Positions 27,736 to 36,001 of a stretch of DNA of 64,000 nucleotides are shown piece after piece. The stretch is taken from the NCBI RefSeq assembly GCF_030010215.1, contig NZ_JASCRR010000002.1:124001-188000 (forward strand), in the 5' to 3' direction. This stretch comes from Tianweitania sp. UT-5YL-CI-8. GTDB lineage: Bacteria > Pseudomonadota > Alphaproteobacteria > Rhizobiales > Rhizobiaceae. The translations under genes were made by a program, and so were the position numbers. How positions within the stretch are numbered: position 1 is the stretch's first letter; every line of letters starts with the position of its first letter. The notes under the pieces are model-generated. The model searched no databases and was not told the origin of the DNA. It saw only the letters and a list, made by a program, of their open reading frames with translations.

Positions 27736-29124
27736 TCACCTTCTCTGAAAATCTGGAGAAACTAAAAGCAGGGCGAGCGCGGTCGGGCCGGATTCCGCCC
27801 GCCCGATTTCACGTCGGGTGAGATCGCTGAGCGTACCTCGCAGAAGTTCGGGCGCTAGCTGACGCGCGTCGAGCTCCACCGGCGCTTTGCCGACGATCCG
27901 CTGTGCCGCCTCGACGCGGCGCACCAGCGCGTCGGGTGCTGCCCAGCTTGCAGCGGCATCGTCATAGCCGGCGGGCGAGCCGGGTCGCCAGACGGGCTGG
28001 CCCAGCTGGTTGAGCAGCGGGGCTACCGGCATATCGGGCCGTTCAAAGCCGAGCGCGCGCAACGATGAGATCGTCCAGTCCCACGGCGTCTTGAACTTGA
28101 CTGCCCGCGGCTCCCAAGCGTCCGGCATCGCAACCAAGGCGGCATAGACCGCCTTAAGATCGCCGCCCGACGCTGTGTAGGCCGACGCAAGCGTCTGGAC
28201 CGTCGAGTCCGACGGCTCATCGGCGATGAAATGACGCGCCAGCTTGGTAGCGATGTGGGTTGCCGTCGCATCGTGGGTGGCGAGATCGTGCAAAACAGCG
28301 CCCGCCTGTTCTTCACCGGTATCCGCATAGGTCTTGCCAAGGATGTCGCGCGGCCCCGGCTCGTGCCGGCGCGGACGGTAGGCGAAGGCGCCGGGCTGTT
28401 CTCCGTTCGGGCCGGCGCCCAGCCCTTGCACGTTCCAGCCGGTCAGCGCCAGCGCGAACTGGGTGACGTCGGCTTGCGTATAGCCTGTGCGGACGCCCAG
28501 CGTGTGCAACTCCATGATTTCCCGGGCGAGGTTCTCGTTGATGCCGGGATTATGCCTGTTGCGTCGCTCGCCGTTCTGCGCCATCGGGCTGTTGGGACCG
28601 ACAGAGCGTATCTGGTCGAGGAAAAGCTGCATGGCGGGGTGGCGCACCACCGCGAGCAGCATGTCCTCGAAATTGCCGAGCACATGCGGACGGATCGCCT
28701 CGCGCTCGAAGGCGCCTGCCAGCACCGCCACCGGCAATTTATCGGCGGAAACGGCGAAATGGTTCGACCAGAAATGCACCAGCCGCTCGACGAAAGGCGT
28801 GCCGGTAGCGAGCGCCGAACGGGCACGCATCTGCACTTCATCGCGATACAAAGCCTGGCCGTTCTGGCGCAATTCCTTGCGTGCGGCCATCTTCGCAACT
28901 GCATCGCCGCCGCGGACCGCCATGCGGCCCTCGCTGAACCTGTGCGCGATCTCAGCCCCCGGCAGAGCCCGTTCGAAAGCCGGAGGAGTCGGCTCATAGC
29001 GCTCGAACTGATCGATAAGCCACCGTTTGGCATCGGTGGGAATGGAGTCGCCGGGCCTTGCCCCAAGGCCGAAACGGTTCATTGCCACGGCCAGGCGTTC
29101 AGCTTGGGAAGCTGCTGTTGTCAT
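27736..29124 (-). CDS. DUF1800 domain protein
   Basis: A 462-residue protein of the DUF1800 family. It begins RLAVAMNRFGLGARPGD, and includes FVERLVHFWSNHFAVSADK, HPAMQLFLDQIRSVGPNS, NENLAREIMELHTLG and FALALTGWNVQG, all characteristic. No clear signal peptide is visible; it may be exported bound to the Tat-targeted DUF1501 partner encoded 4 bases downstream (inference). Biochemical function is unknown. The gene follows the CpxP-like gene by 63 bases and is under the same ECF sigma operon by position. Confidence 0.88.
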   Translation of the reverse strand: MTTAASQAERLAVAMNRFGLGARPGDSIPTDAKRWLIDQFERYEPTPPAFERALPGAEIAHRFSEGRMAVRGGDAVAKMAARKELRQNGQALYRDEVQMRARSALATGTPFVERLVHFWSNHFAVSADKLPVAVLAGAFEREAIRPHVLGNFEDMLLAVVRHPAMQLFLDQIRSVGPNSPMAQNGERRNRHNPGINENLAREIMELHTLGVRTGYTQADVTQFALALTGWNVQGLGAGPNGEQPGAFAYRPRRHEPGPRDILGKTYADTGEEQAGAVLHDLATHDATATHIATKLARHFIADEPSDSTVQTLASAYTASGGDLKAVYAALVAMPDAWEPRAVKFKTPWDWTISSLRALGFERPDMPVAPLLNQLGQPVWRPGSPAGYDDAAASWAAPDALVRRVEAAQRIVGKAPVELDARQLAPELLRGTLSDLTRREIGRAESGPTALALLLVSPDFQRR

Positions 29125-29187
29125 CGCTGGTCATCCCTGTTCATGATTGTTGAACGCGAGACGCCCTGTGATCCGTCGCGCGGCGGG

Positions 29188-29652
29188 CTAATTTTCCTGA
29201 GCGGAGGACCGCCGCAGCATGGCGGTGCGGCTTTCGAGCCCATCCACGAAGGCCTGCCGTTCTGTTGGCGTCAGTGTCGCCGCGAAATCGACGATTGCCG
29301 TTTCCAGGCGCTGACGCAGTGCCGTGTCCGCTTTGCGAATGCCGGCGAGCGCCGTGTCGATCGCGCCGCGATCCAGGCTTTCCGCCCGCATCAGCCCGTT
29401 GAGGTCCTGCCTGCCGACGCGTCCCGCCTGGACATCATGCACTGAATCGCGCCGCGCCTGCATGAGCGACTGCCGGAATGCCTTACGTTGCTCGTCCGAC
29501 AATCCGTCGGCGGCAAAGCGGATCGCCCGCTGCCCGGTGAATTCAGGCCCCCGCGTCGAAAAGATATAGGTCCCGCCAGCAAGGCCACCGATAAGGAACA
29601 GGTTCAACGCCAGAGAGGCTGCCAACAGCACAGTGCGCGTTCGGGGGGTCAT
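29188..29652 (-). CDS. Membrane-anchored CpxP/CnrX-like periplasmic sensor
   Basis: A 154-residue protein with one N-terminal membrane helix (about 8-30, VLLAASLALNLFLIGGLAGGTY) and a helical periplasmic part with paired LTPTERQAF and LSDEQRKAFRQSL motifs, typical of heavy-metal-resistance/CpxP-fold proteins (LTxxQ-like). Such proteins sense misfolded proteins or metals and signal to an anti-sigma factor. Its start overlaps the anti-sigma gene stop by 4 bases. Together they probably form the periplasmic sensing arm of the ECF system. Metal ligands such as His clusters are not obvious, so the signal may not be a metal. Confidence 0.78.
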   Translation of the reverse strand: MTPRTRTVLLAASLALNLFLIGGLAGGTYIFSTRGPEFTGQRAIRFAADGLSDEQRKAFRQSLMQARRDSVHDVQAGRVGRQDLNGLMRAESLDRGAIDTALAGIRKADTALRQRLETAIVDFAATLTPTERQAFVDGLESRTAMLRRSSAQEN

Positions 29653-30062
29653 TGAATATCTCCTTCGTCGGCGGCAAGGGTGAAGGCCGTTACGGCATAG
29701 GCGCCATCATCGGCATCGTAGGGAGAATGAGTGACGACAAACCCTGCCAGCACCATTCCGGCAGCCGCTCCCGCAACGCCGATGCCGGCCAAGCCCAGGC
29801 CACGCCATAGAAGCCCGCCCAGACCGACCGCCGCGCGGCGCGGCGCCGAAGCGATGATGCGCTCTCGCAAGGCGGCCGACGGCGGCAAAACCGTTGATCG
29901 ATCCAGCAGTCGGTCGAGATCGGCGGCAGTTGCAAGTGCTGCATGCGCTTCTTCCGGATGGGCTTCGATGAAGCTTTCGGCCGCTGCGCGTTCGGCCTCC
30001 GGCCAGCGCCTGAGGTCGCTTCCGTAGCTGTCCGTCAAATCCTGAAAACGTTGGCTGTGCAT
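29649..30062 (-). CDS. Putative membrane anti-sigma factor
   Basis: A 137-residue protein. The N-terminal about 80 residues are helical and cytoplasmic (DLTDSYGSDLRRWPEAERAAAESFI), followed by a single membrane helix (about 86-110) and a short periplasmic tail. Size, topology and position immediately after the ECF sigma gene indicate an anti-sigma factor. The zinc-binding HxxxCxxC motif of ZAS-type anti-sigmas is absent, so it belongs to a non-zinc class. It overlaps the CpxP-like gene by 4 bases, consistent with a signalling complex. Confidence 0.75.
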   Translation of the reverse strand: MHSQRFQDLTDSYGSDLRRWPEAERAAAESFIEAHPEEAHAALATAADLDRLLDRSTVLPPSAALRERIIASAPRRAAVGLGGLLWRGLGLAGIGVAGAAAGMVLAGFVVTHSPYDADDGAYAVTAFTLAADEGDIQ

Positions 30063-30074
30063 GGTTCGTGTCCG

Positions 30075-30632
30075 TCAGTCGGCTTGCGATTTCATGAAGG
30101 CGCGAAGGTTGCGGCGCGCTCGCGACAGAAGGCTTTCGAGCGCTTCGACGCTGATGTCCATGACGGCTGCTGCTTCGACATTCGAAAGGTCCTGGTAATA
30201 TTGCAGGACGATGGCCTCGCGCTGCCGTTCGGGCAAAGACGCCAGCGCCGCGTCGATGCCGCGTTGTTCTTCCGCGTCGCGGAGGCCGCTGTCGGGCGCA
30301 GGCCCGGTGTCGGCGGTCTCCCGCACTTCGGCCACCGGTTGCTCGCGACGGCGGCGAAGCCGGTCGTAACAGAGGTTGAGCACCACCCGGTGCAGCCAGG
30401 TATCGAAGCGCGCATCGGTCTTTTTCCATTTCGACGCCTGCCGCCAGACGCGCAGAAACGCGTCCTGCGCTACATCTTCGGCCTCGGCGCGGTCGCCGAG
30501 CAGGCGCGACGCCAACCCCACGATGCGGGGCAGTTTGCGCGCGACCATGCCGCGGGCAGCGCGAGCATCATTCTCCGCGATCCGCGCCAGCAAATCCTCG
30601 TCGCTGTCCCTGCCGTCCGGAGACTGATGCAA
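30075..30632 (-). CDS. ECF-type RNA polymerase sigma factor
   Basis: A 185-residue sigma-70 family factor of the ECF group. Region 2 includes AEAEDVAQDAFLRVWRQ and the DNA-melting segment ARFDTWLHRVVLNLCYDRLRRRR; region 4 includes LPERQREAIVLQYYQDLSNVEAAAVMDISVEALESLLSRARR, the -35-binding helix-turn-helix. The start is a TTG at 30632, as no ATG precedes region 2; ribosome site AGGAC lies upstream. It heads a five-gene operon with anti-sigma, CpxP-like, DUF1800 and DUF1501 genes, probably autoregulated. It is distinct from EcfG, which has an N-terminal arrangement and PhyR/NepR neighbours not seen here. Confidence 0.9.
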   Translation of the reverse strand: MHQSPDGRDSDEDLLARIAENDARAARGMVARKLPRIVGLASRLLGDRAEAEDVAQDAFLRVWRQASKWKKTDARFDTWLHRVVLNLCYDRLRRRREQPVAEVRETADTGPAPDSGLRDAEEQRGIDAALASLPERQREAIVLQYYQDLSNVEAAAVMDISVEALESLLSRARRNLRAFMKSQAD

Positions 30633-30736
30633 CCTGTTGTCCTGACCCTGCTTTACCGTTCAACGCGCCTTAATCGAATATCCGTCGCGCCACCTTCACA
30701 ATTCGCAGGCATCGTCGTGAAACATAAGCACGGTAA

Positions 30737-30761
30737 GGAACGAAGATAGGCTGCCTGCGTT
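30737..30761 (+). promoter_or_regulatory. EcfG/RpoE2-type general-stress promoter for the 54-residue protein
   Basis: GGAAC (30737-30741), 16 bases, then CGTT (30758-30761) matches the full EcfG consensus known in Rhizobiales and Caulobacter. The predicted start point would lie about 20 nt before the ATG at 30789, which has a strong GGGAGG ribosome site. Assignment is by motif only. Confidence 0.7.
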
Positions 30762-30788
30762 CATTGAGCAGCACAAAGGGAGGATGCA

Positions 30789-30953
30789 ATGCTCGACAGG
30801 CTTCGTGAATATCAAGGGGCAGATCAGGTCGAGCTTTTCGCCGATCTCGATGCTTCCAAGTCACCGAGCGCGAAGCGCTTCATCGAAGTTATGGCCTCCA
30901 AAGCCTTCGACGTGCTGAGACTGGCACGCAAGCCCGAGCAGACAACGGCCTAA
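30789..30953 (+). CDS. Small hypothetical protein (54 aa), likely general-stress induced
   Basis: A 54-residue protein (starts MLDRLREYQGADQVELF). It is preceded by GGGAGGATGCA, an excellent ribosome-binding site, and ends in TAA at 30951-30953. The sequence is charged and predicted alpha-helical (SAKRFIEVMASKAFDVLRLARK), with no signal peptide, membrane helix or cysteines. It is probably cytoplasmic. A perfect EcfG-type promoter lies just upstream, and it is divergent from the ECF sigma gene. I do not recognise a family. Confidence 0.7.
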   Translation: MLDRLREYQGADQVELFADLDASKSPSAKRFIEVMASKAFDVLRLARKPEQTTA

Positions 30954-31096
30954 GCCAGCCTTGGGGGCTGGCACGCTGAAGGCTGGCAGCCGCCGCTCCA
31001 AAAAAAATTCGCTCGTATCCTTGGCCAAGTCGTTCTAGGGGTCCATGCTCACAAGCAGGGCATGGCGCCCGCTTTTCAGGCACTTGGCGACACCCT

Positions 31097-32020
31097 ATGA
31101 AACCGGCATCCTTTTTGTCGCAGCGTGGCGAAAACGCCATAATATTGGGCGTTTGCCTGATGCTGTTCGGCAACTTCATGTTCGCGCTCAACGATGCAAT
31201 GGGGAAGTGGCTCGTCGCAAGCTTTTCCGTAGGACAGGTGCTGCTGATCCGCTCGTTCGGGGCTTTCCTCATCCTTGGCCCGATGGTGCTAAAGGAAGGC
31301 CACCGAAACCTCCTGTCCATCGACCGTCCACGGCTGCAGTTTTTGCGCGTCATGCTGGCAACGGCGGATACCGGTTTCTTTTATGCTGCCGTTATCTACC
31401 TTCCGCTTGCCGATGTGATGACATTCTACATGGCCGGGCCGATCTATCTCGCGGCCATGGCGCATTTCTTCCTCGATGAAAAGGCGGGCTGGCGGCGCTG
31501 GGTAGCGATTCTCGCAGGCTTCTGCGGGGTGATCGTCGCGCTGCGCCCCTCCACCGCTTCCTTGTCGCTGGAAAGCCTCTTCGCATTGATCGGCAGTACG
31601 TCTTTCGCCATGTCGATGCTGCTGAACCGGGTCTTGCGCGGCACCAGCGACAGCGTCCTCGTCACCTGGCAGACGGTCGGCGCCCTCATCGCTGGCGCGA
31701 TCCTCTGCCTTACCAGTTGGAACCCACCGGGCCTGTTCGATATCGGCGCCATGATGCTGCTCGGCATCGTGTCCTGCGCCGCCCATCTGATGATCACCCG
31801 TGCGCTCAAGCTTGCACCGGCATCCACTCTGGCGCCACTGCAATATACATTGCTGTTATGGGCGGTGATCTTCGGCGCGATGTTTTTCGGTGACCTGCCG
31901 GATATGCAAATCCTCGTCGGATCGGCGATCATCGTTCTGTCGGGGCTGTTCATCTTCCACCGGCAGAAAATCGTCACCAACCGCGTGCCAAAGGAAAACG
32001 TGCCGATCAACATGCCCTGA
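31097..32020 (+). CDS. DMT-superfamily transporter, EamA type
   Basis: A 307-residue protein with about ten hydrophobic helices arranged as two EamA repeats (residues about 17-150 and 160-290), each with the typical pattern RSFGAFLIL, FYMAGPIYLAAMAHFFLDEKAG and APASTLAPLQYTLLLWAVIFG. It is a drug/metabolite-type exporter or importer of the inner membrane; substrate cannot be predicted. ATG at 31097 is the first start. It stands alone and converges with the UdgX operon. Confidence 0.88.
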   Translation: MKPASFLSQRGENAIILGVCLMLFGNFMFALNDAMGKWLVASFSVGQVLLIRSFGAFLILGPMVLKEGHRNLLSIDRPRLQFLRVMLATADTGFFYAAVIYLPLADVMTFYMAGPIYLAAMAHFFLDEKAGWRRWVAILAGFCGVIVALRPSTASLSLESLFALIGSTSFAMSMLLNRVLRGTSDSVLVTWQTVGALIAGAILCLTSWNPPGLFDIGAMMLLGIVSCAAHLMITRALKLAPASTLAPLQYTLLLWAVIFGAMFFGDLPDMQILVGSAIIVLSGLFIFHRQKIVTNRVPKENVPINMP

Positions 32021-32051
32021 CCCTGGCGCACGCCGGCAGAAGGCCCTTGCA

Positions 32052-33500
32052 TTACGCCGCCTTATCTAGCGCACGGCGGGACTCGACGAGATCGTCGACG
32101 AACTTCTTGTATTCCGCCTCCTTGGCGTCCGCATCGGGCAAGCGCAGCAGATAGGACGGATGCACGGTGATCAGCACCGGTGGGCCGCCCTGCCCAGTCT
32201 CGAGCAGGCGGCCACGGTTCGCGCCGATAGCCATCGCCTTGCCGAACAGCGACTGCGCCGCCGTTGCGCCCAGCGCCACGATCAGATCGGGCCGCACCAC
32301 CTCGATCTCGCGTTCGAGCCAAGGCCGGCAAGCGCGGATTTCCGGCATGGCAGGCTTCTGATGGATGCGCTTCTTGCCACGCGGAATGAATTTGAAATGC
32401 TTGACCGCGTTGGTGACATAGGCGCGCTTGCGTTCAATGCCCGCATCCTCCAGCGCACGGTCGAACATCCGCCCCGCCGGCCCGACGAAGGGACGGCCCT
32501 CCAGATCCTCAGTGTCGCCGGGCTGTTCGCCAACGAACATGATCGACGCCTTCGACCGGCCCTCGCCGAAGACGGTCTGCGTCGCCGGCGCCCATAGCGG
32601 ACAGGCGCGGCAGTGCGAAGCTTCCTCGCGCAAGGCCTCGATGGTGCCGCCTTCCGGCGTGGCGGCGGGCTTCGGCGCGCTCAGCTTCTGGGGGCGTTCG
32701 TTGGCGTCTTTGGGTCCGGTGGCGACCATGATGTCGGTCCTGCGTTGTGCATCCTCGATGAGAGACCGAATGAGCGTGGCCTCTGGAAGGTTCCGCCAAT
32801 ATTTCACCGGCATCTCCGAACGCATCATATCCACCTTCAACCGGGCCGGATTGAAGATGCTGGCGTAATAATCCCGCCACAGATCCTCCAGCGCATCGAC
32901 GGCAGGCGCCTCGGTTCGCGATGCGCCGGGCGAGAAGGCCAGCTCTTCGCCATCCCAATGCGCGCTCATGCTCGGCGTCAGGATCGACCAGTTCATCGTC
33001 GTGAAGCGACGCTTGAAGAAGGGCGCGTTGGCCGCGACGATGTGATGCTCGGGCTCGAACCAGGCGACATACCACTCGCGGTCATCGATGGCGGTCTTTC
33101 GGAACCGGACGAAGGCGCGCATCTTGTGGATATCGCGGCGGATCGATTTCGCCATGGCTTCCAACCGCACCACATCGGGATCGACCGACACGGTCAGCAG
33201 CCGCGGTTCCGCCCTCAGCCGCCACAGCATGGCATAGAGCCATGAGAAGCGCTGTGGATCGTTGTGCAGCACGACCTGCTTGGCCAGATCGACAAAACCG
33301 CGCGGCACCGATACGGGCTCGCCGGCATCCTTCGGCGCGTCGTCCTGCGGCATTGCTTGCGAAAACAGGTCGCCCGCGTCCTCGCCAACTGTCCAGACGA
33401 CATCGGAGGGTGGGATGCCCTGTGTCAGAAGACGGCGCGCGGCATCGCGCCAGCCCTCGAAATCGGTCTCATCGGCAAGCCGAATGCACCGCATCGTCAC
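32052..33500 (-). CDS. DUF4130-UdgX fusion: uracil-DNA binding/glycosylase protein
   Basis: A 482-residue protein. Residues 1-about 215 match the DUF4130 (SAM-like DNA metabolism) domain (FVRFRKTAIDDREWYVAWFEPEH). Residues about 285-475 are a UdgX-type uracil-DNA glycosylase with HCRACPLWAPATQTVFGEG, VGEQPGDTEDLEGRPFVGPAGRMF, and the distinguishing loop GKKRIHQKP whose His in UdgX binds uracil-DNA covalently; HPSYLLR closes the fold. Four Cys/His for a 4Fe-4S cluster are expected in this family. It overlaps the radical-SAM gene by 4 bases, and this pair is a widely conserved DNA-repair unit. An SOS box precedes the operon. Confidence 0.9.
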   Translation of the reverse strand: MTMRCIRLADETDFEGWRDAARRLLTQGIPPSDVVWTVGEDAGDLFSQAMPQDDAPKDAGEPVSVPRGFVDLAKQVVLHNDPQRFSWLYAMLWRLRAEPRLLTVSVDPDVVRLEAMAKSIRRDIHKMRAFVRFRKTAIDDREWYVAWFEPEHHIVAANAPFFKRRFTTMNWSILTPSMSAHWDGEELAFSPGASRTEAPAVDALEDLWRDYYASIFNPARLKVDMMRSEMPVKYWRNLPEATLIRSLIEDAQRRTDIMVATGPKDANERPQKLSAPKPAATPEGGTIEALREEASHCRACPLWAPATQTVFGEGRSKASIMFVGEQPGDTEDLEGRPFVGPAGRMFDRALEDAGIERKRAYVTNAVKHFKFIPRGKKRIHQKPAMPEIRACRPWLEREIEVVRPDLIVALGATAAQSLFGKAMAIGANRGRLLETGQGGPPVLITVHPSYLLRLPDADAKEAEYKKFVDDLVESRRALDKAA

Positions 33501-34705
33501 AGCAGCGACAGTTGCCTGGGCTGGGGCACGAGCCGCGCCTTGAGATCGGCCCGGTCGATCAACCGATGCGGCGTGTGGTCCGGGAAGATTAGAAACGGCA
33601 GAACCTTCGCCACCGGCACGCGCAGCCGCGGAATGTCATCGAGGCGAATCGCCCGCACCCGCCGAGCCGCCAGGATGCGGTCGACGGCTGTCTTGCCGAG
33701 GCCCGGCACCCGCAGAAGCTGGCTGCGGCTAGCCTTGTTGACATCGACCGGAAAACGATCGCGATTGCGCAGTGCCCAGGCGAGCTTCGGGTCCATGTCG
33801 AGCGACAGATGGCCAGTGTCCTGCGCGACGATCTCGCCGGCGTCGAAGCCATAAAAGCGCATCAGCCAGTCCGCCTGGTACAGCCGGTGCTCACGAAGCA
33901 AAGGCGGCGCTTGCGGCGGCAGGATGCGGCTTGCGTCCGGTATAGGGCTGAAGGCGGAGTAATAGACCCGTTTGAGCCGGTAGGAGCTGTAGAGATTGGC
34001 GCTGGTGGCAAGGATGACGCGGTCGTCTTCGGCGTCGGCGCCGACGATCATCTGCGTGCTCTGGCCGGCCGGCGCAAAACGCGGTGCGCGCTTGTCGTCC
34101 TGCGCTTCATCGATCCGGTAGCGCATCCGGCCCATAGAGCGACGAATGGCGCGCACGTCTTTTTCCGGCGCAAGCGTCTTCAGGCTGGTTTCCGACGGAA
34201 GCTCGATGTTGATCGACAACCGGTCGGCATATTTGCCGGCCTCGGCCATCAGCTCGTCGCTGGCGTCGGGAATGGTCTTGAGATGGATATAGCCCCTGAA
34301 ATCGTGGGTCTGGCGCAATTCGCGCGCCACCCGAACCACCTGCTCCATCGTGTAGTCGGGCGATCTGATGATACCTGACGACAGAAACAGCCCCTCGATG
34401 TAGTTGCGGCGATAGAAGTCGAGCGTCACTGACACCACTTCCTCGACCGTGAACCGGGCTCGCGGCACGTTGGACGATGCGCGATTGACGCAATAGAGGC
34501 AGTCGAAGGCGCAGGCGTTGGTCAGCAGGATTTTCAGCAGCGAAATGCAGCGCCCGTCCGGAGCATAGGAATGGCAGATCGCGCCCTCGGTCGAACCGAT
34601 GCCCTTGCCGCCAAGCGAGTTGCGCTTGACCGTACCGCTGGAGGCGCAGGACGCGTCATATTTGGCGGCGTCAGCGAGAATTTGCAGTTTTTTCGAGATG
34701 TCCAT
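33497..34705 (-). CDS. Putative DNA modification/repair radical SAM protein
   Basis: A 402-residue protein. The radical-SAM CxxxCxxC motif is at residues 65, 69 and 72 (CAFDCLYC), binding a 4Fe-4S cluster and SAM. A helix-hairpin-helix DNA-binding motif (SQLLRVPGLGKTAVDRILAARR) lies near residue 330. This combination defines the radical SAM protein always found beside DUF4130-UdgX fusions. Substrate is unknown, but DNA lesion repair is likely. The ATG at 34703-34705 sits just downstream of a perfect GTTC-N7-GTTC box, so the operon is probably repressed by LexA. It is translationally coupled to the UdgX gene. Confidence 0.88.
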   Translation of the reverse strand: MDISKKLQILADAAKYDASCASSGTVKRNSLGGKGIGSTEGAICHSYAPDGRCISLLKILLTNACAFDCLYCVNRASSNVPRARFTVEEVVSVTLDFYRRNYIEGLFLSSGIIRSPDYTMEQVVRVARELRQTHDFRGYIHLKTIPDASDELMAEAGKYADRLSINIELPSETSLKTLAPEKDVRAIRRSMGRMRYRIDEAQDDKRAPRFAPAGQSTQMIVGADAEDDRVILATSANLYSSYRLKRVYYSAFSPIPDASRILPPQAPPLLREHRLYQADWLMRFYGFDAGEIVAQDTGHLSLDMDPKLAWALRNRDRFPVDVNKASRSQLLRVPGLGKTAVDRILAARRVRAIRLDDIPRLRVPVAKVLPFLIFPDHTPHRLIDRADLKARLVPQPRQLSLL

Positions 34706-34716
34706 CCAACATACTT

Positions 34717-34731
34717 GTTCACTATTTGTTC
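34717..34731 (-). promoter_or_regulatory. LexA/SOS box upstream of the radical SAM-UdgX operon
   Basis: GTTC-ACTATTT-GTTC is a perfect direct repeat GTTC-N7-GTTC, the LexA-binding site established for alphaproteobacteria. It starts 12 bp upstream of the radical SAM ATG on the minus strand, so LexA would block transcription or initiation. No second copy was seen around it. Confidence 0.8.
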
Positions 34732-34786
34732 CAAAACAAGCCGATGACGAGAATTAACCCTGCGGCATCGTGCCACCATAGGCAGC

Positions 34787-35863
34787 TTAGTTGCCGGTTA
34801 CGGCGACCAGCCACTTCAAGGTCATACGCTCGTCATCGTCTAGGCCGGGGGCGACGATGCGGACGCTGCTCGAGGCATGGATTTGCTCCTGCAGCGTGTT
34901 GTCGAGCCAGCTTTCGAAAACCTTGGGATGGATGTAGCAGCTTCGGCACACTGCCCTGGTGTTGCCGAGAAGGGATGCGACCTTGTCGATCTCGGCGTTC
35001 AGCACACGTTTCGCAGCGGTCTTGGTTTCCGGCAGTTCGGTGCGACGCAAGCCGTCCAGCGCATAGACCGTGCCGCCCCAGGTGCGGAAGTGCTTCGACG
35101 TGAACGCCGCACCCGTCGCCTCGCGGACATAGGCGTTGACGTCCTGCGATGTGACCGGACGGCGTACGCCCTCGTCATCGACATATTGGAAAAGCTGTTG
35201 TCCCGGCAGTTCCTGAACCGAGCGGATGATGCGCGCAATGCGCCGGTCGGCAATGCCGACATTCCACTGCTTGCCGGATTTTCCAGTGAAGATGAACTTG
35301 ATGCTGTTGCCCTCCGCCTTGACGTGCCGGTTGCGCAGCGTCGTCAGGCCGAAGCTCTTATTGTCGCGGGCATAGGCGCTGTTACCGATCCGGATGAGCA
35401 TGTTGTCGAGCAGCCAGACGACGGTAGCGGTCACCGTATCGCGGCCGAGGCCGCGCTTGCGCATATCCGCTTCGACCCGTTCCCGCAGCGGGCTCAAGGT
35501 GCGGGCGAAATCGACGAGGCTAGAGAATTTCGTCTCGCCGCGACACGCGGTCCACATCGAGTGGTAGCGATATTGCTTGCGGCCGCGTTCGTCCCGTCCG
35601 GTGGCCTGGATGTGGCCTTTCTCATCCGCGCAGATCCAGACATCTGTCCAGGCCGGCGGAATGACGAGCGCGCGGATGCGCGCCATGTCCTTTTCCGGCA
35701 CTGCCTTCTTGCCCGGTGCCTCGTATCGGAACCCGCGTCCCGACCGCAGACGGCGAATGCCGGGTTCCGTGTCGGTGGAGTGGTTGAGATCGCCGACCGC
35801 GCAGGCATCGGGCAGAATTTCCTGGAATTTTTTGGGAGGGGATTTGGCGACTCTATCCAGCAC
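34787..35863 (-). CDS. DNA topoisomerase IB
   Basis: A 358-residue bacterial topoisomerase IB. The N-terminal domain includes YEAPGKKAVPEKDMARIRALVIPPAWTDVWIC and the catalytic domain covers about residues 85-320: LRNRHVKAEGNSIKFIFTGKSGKQW, SKHFRTWGGT (active-site Arg and His region), and the nucleophilic Tyr in RSCYIHPKVFE. It nicks and relaxes supercoils through a 3'-phosphotyrosine. It is divergent from a small protein-ku-ligD operon, sharing an intergenic region of 138 bases with two EcfG-type promoters. Such topoisomerases are often part of the general stress response in Rhizobiales. Confidence 0.92.
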   Translation of the reverse strand: MLDRVAKSPPKKFQEILPDACAVGDLNHSTDTEPGIRRLRSGRGFRYEAPGKKAVPEKDMARIRALVIPPAWTDVWICADEKGHIQATGRDERGRKQYRYHSMWTACRGETKFSSLVDFARTLSPLRERVEADMRKRGLGRDTVTATVVWLLDNMLIRIGNSAYARDNKSFGLTTLRNRHVKAEGNSIKFIFTGKSGKQWNVGIADRRIARIIRSVQELPGQQLFQYVDDEGVRRPVTSQDVNAYVREATGAAFTSKHFRTWGGTVYALDGLRRTELPETKTAAKRVLNAEIDKVASLLGNTRAVCRSCYIHPKVFESWLDNTLQEQIHASSSVRIVAPGLDDDERMTLKWLVAVTGN

Positions 35864-35891
35864 GACCGCGTTCCTGATGTGTCAAGCGCAG

Positions 35892-35916
35892 AACTGTTTC
35901 GAACGATTACAGTTCC
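35892..35916 (-). promoter_or_regulatory. EcfG/RpoE2-type promoter for topoisomerase IB
   Basis: On the minus strand GGAAC (35916-35912) is followed by 18 bases and TT (35893-35892; the last bases read AGTT), fitting GGAAC-N18-TT. The predicted start lies about 20 nt before the ATG at 35863. Its GGAAC overlaps the GGAAC of the opposite promoter in the palindrome GTTCCATGGAAC (35912-35923). Confidence 0.6.
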
Positions 35917-35918
35917 AT

Positions 35919-35943
35919 GGAACCGCAGGCGACCTTCGGCGTT
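35919..35943 (+). promoter_or_regulatory. EcfG/RpoE2-type promoter for the small protein-ku-ligD operon
   Basis: GGAAC (35919-35923), 16 bases, CGTT (35940-35943) is a full consensus site on the plus strand, about 58 bp before the ATG at 36002. Together with the mirror site it makes a divergent pair whose -35 elements share one palindrome. Known precedent: ku and ligD of Sinorhizobium are RpoE2-dependent. Confidence 0.7.
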
Positions 35944-36001
35944 GAGCGGCGGTGTCCGCCGACGCAAGCCGACACAACAAGCAGATTTAAAAGGTTGGAA
36001 T

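Noticed and set aside
35891-35904. GAAC-TGTTTC-GAAC as a LexA box near the ku operon
   Set aside because: The spacer is 6 bases, not the required 7, and the bases are explained by the minus-strand EcfG-type promoter.
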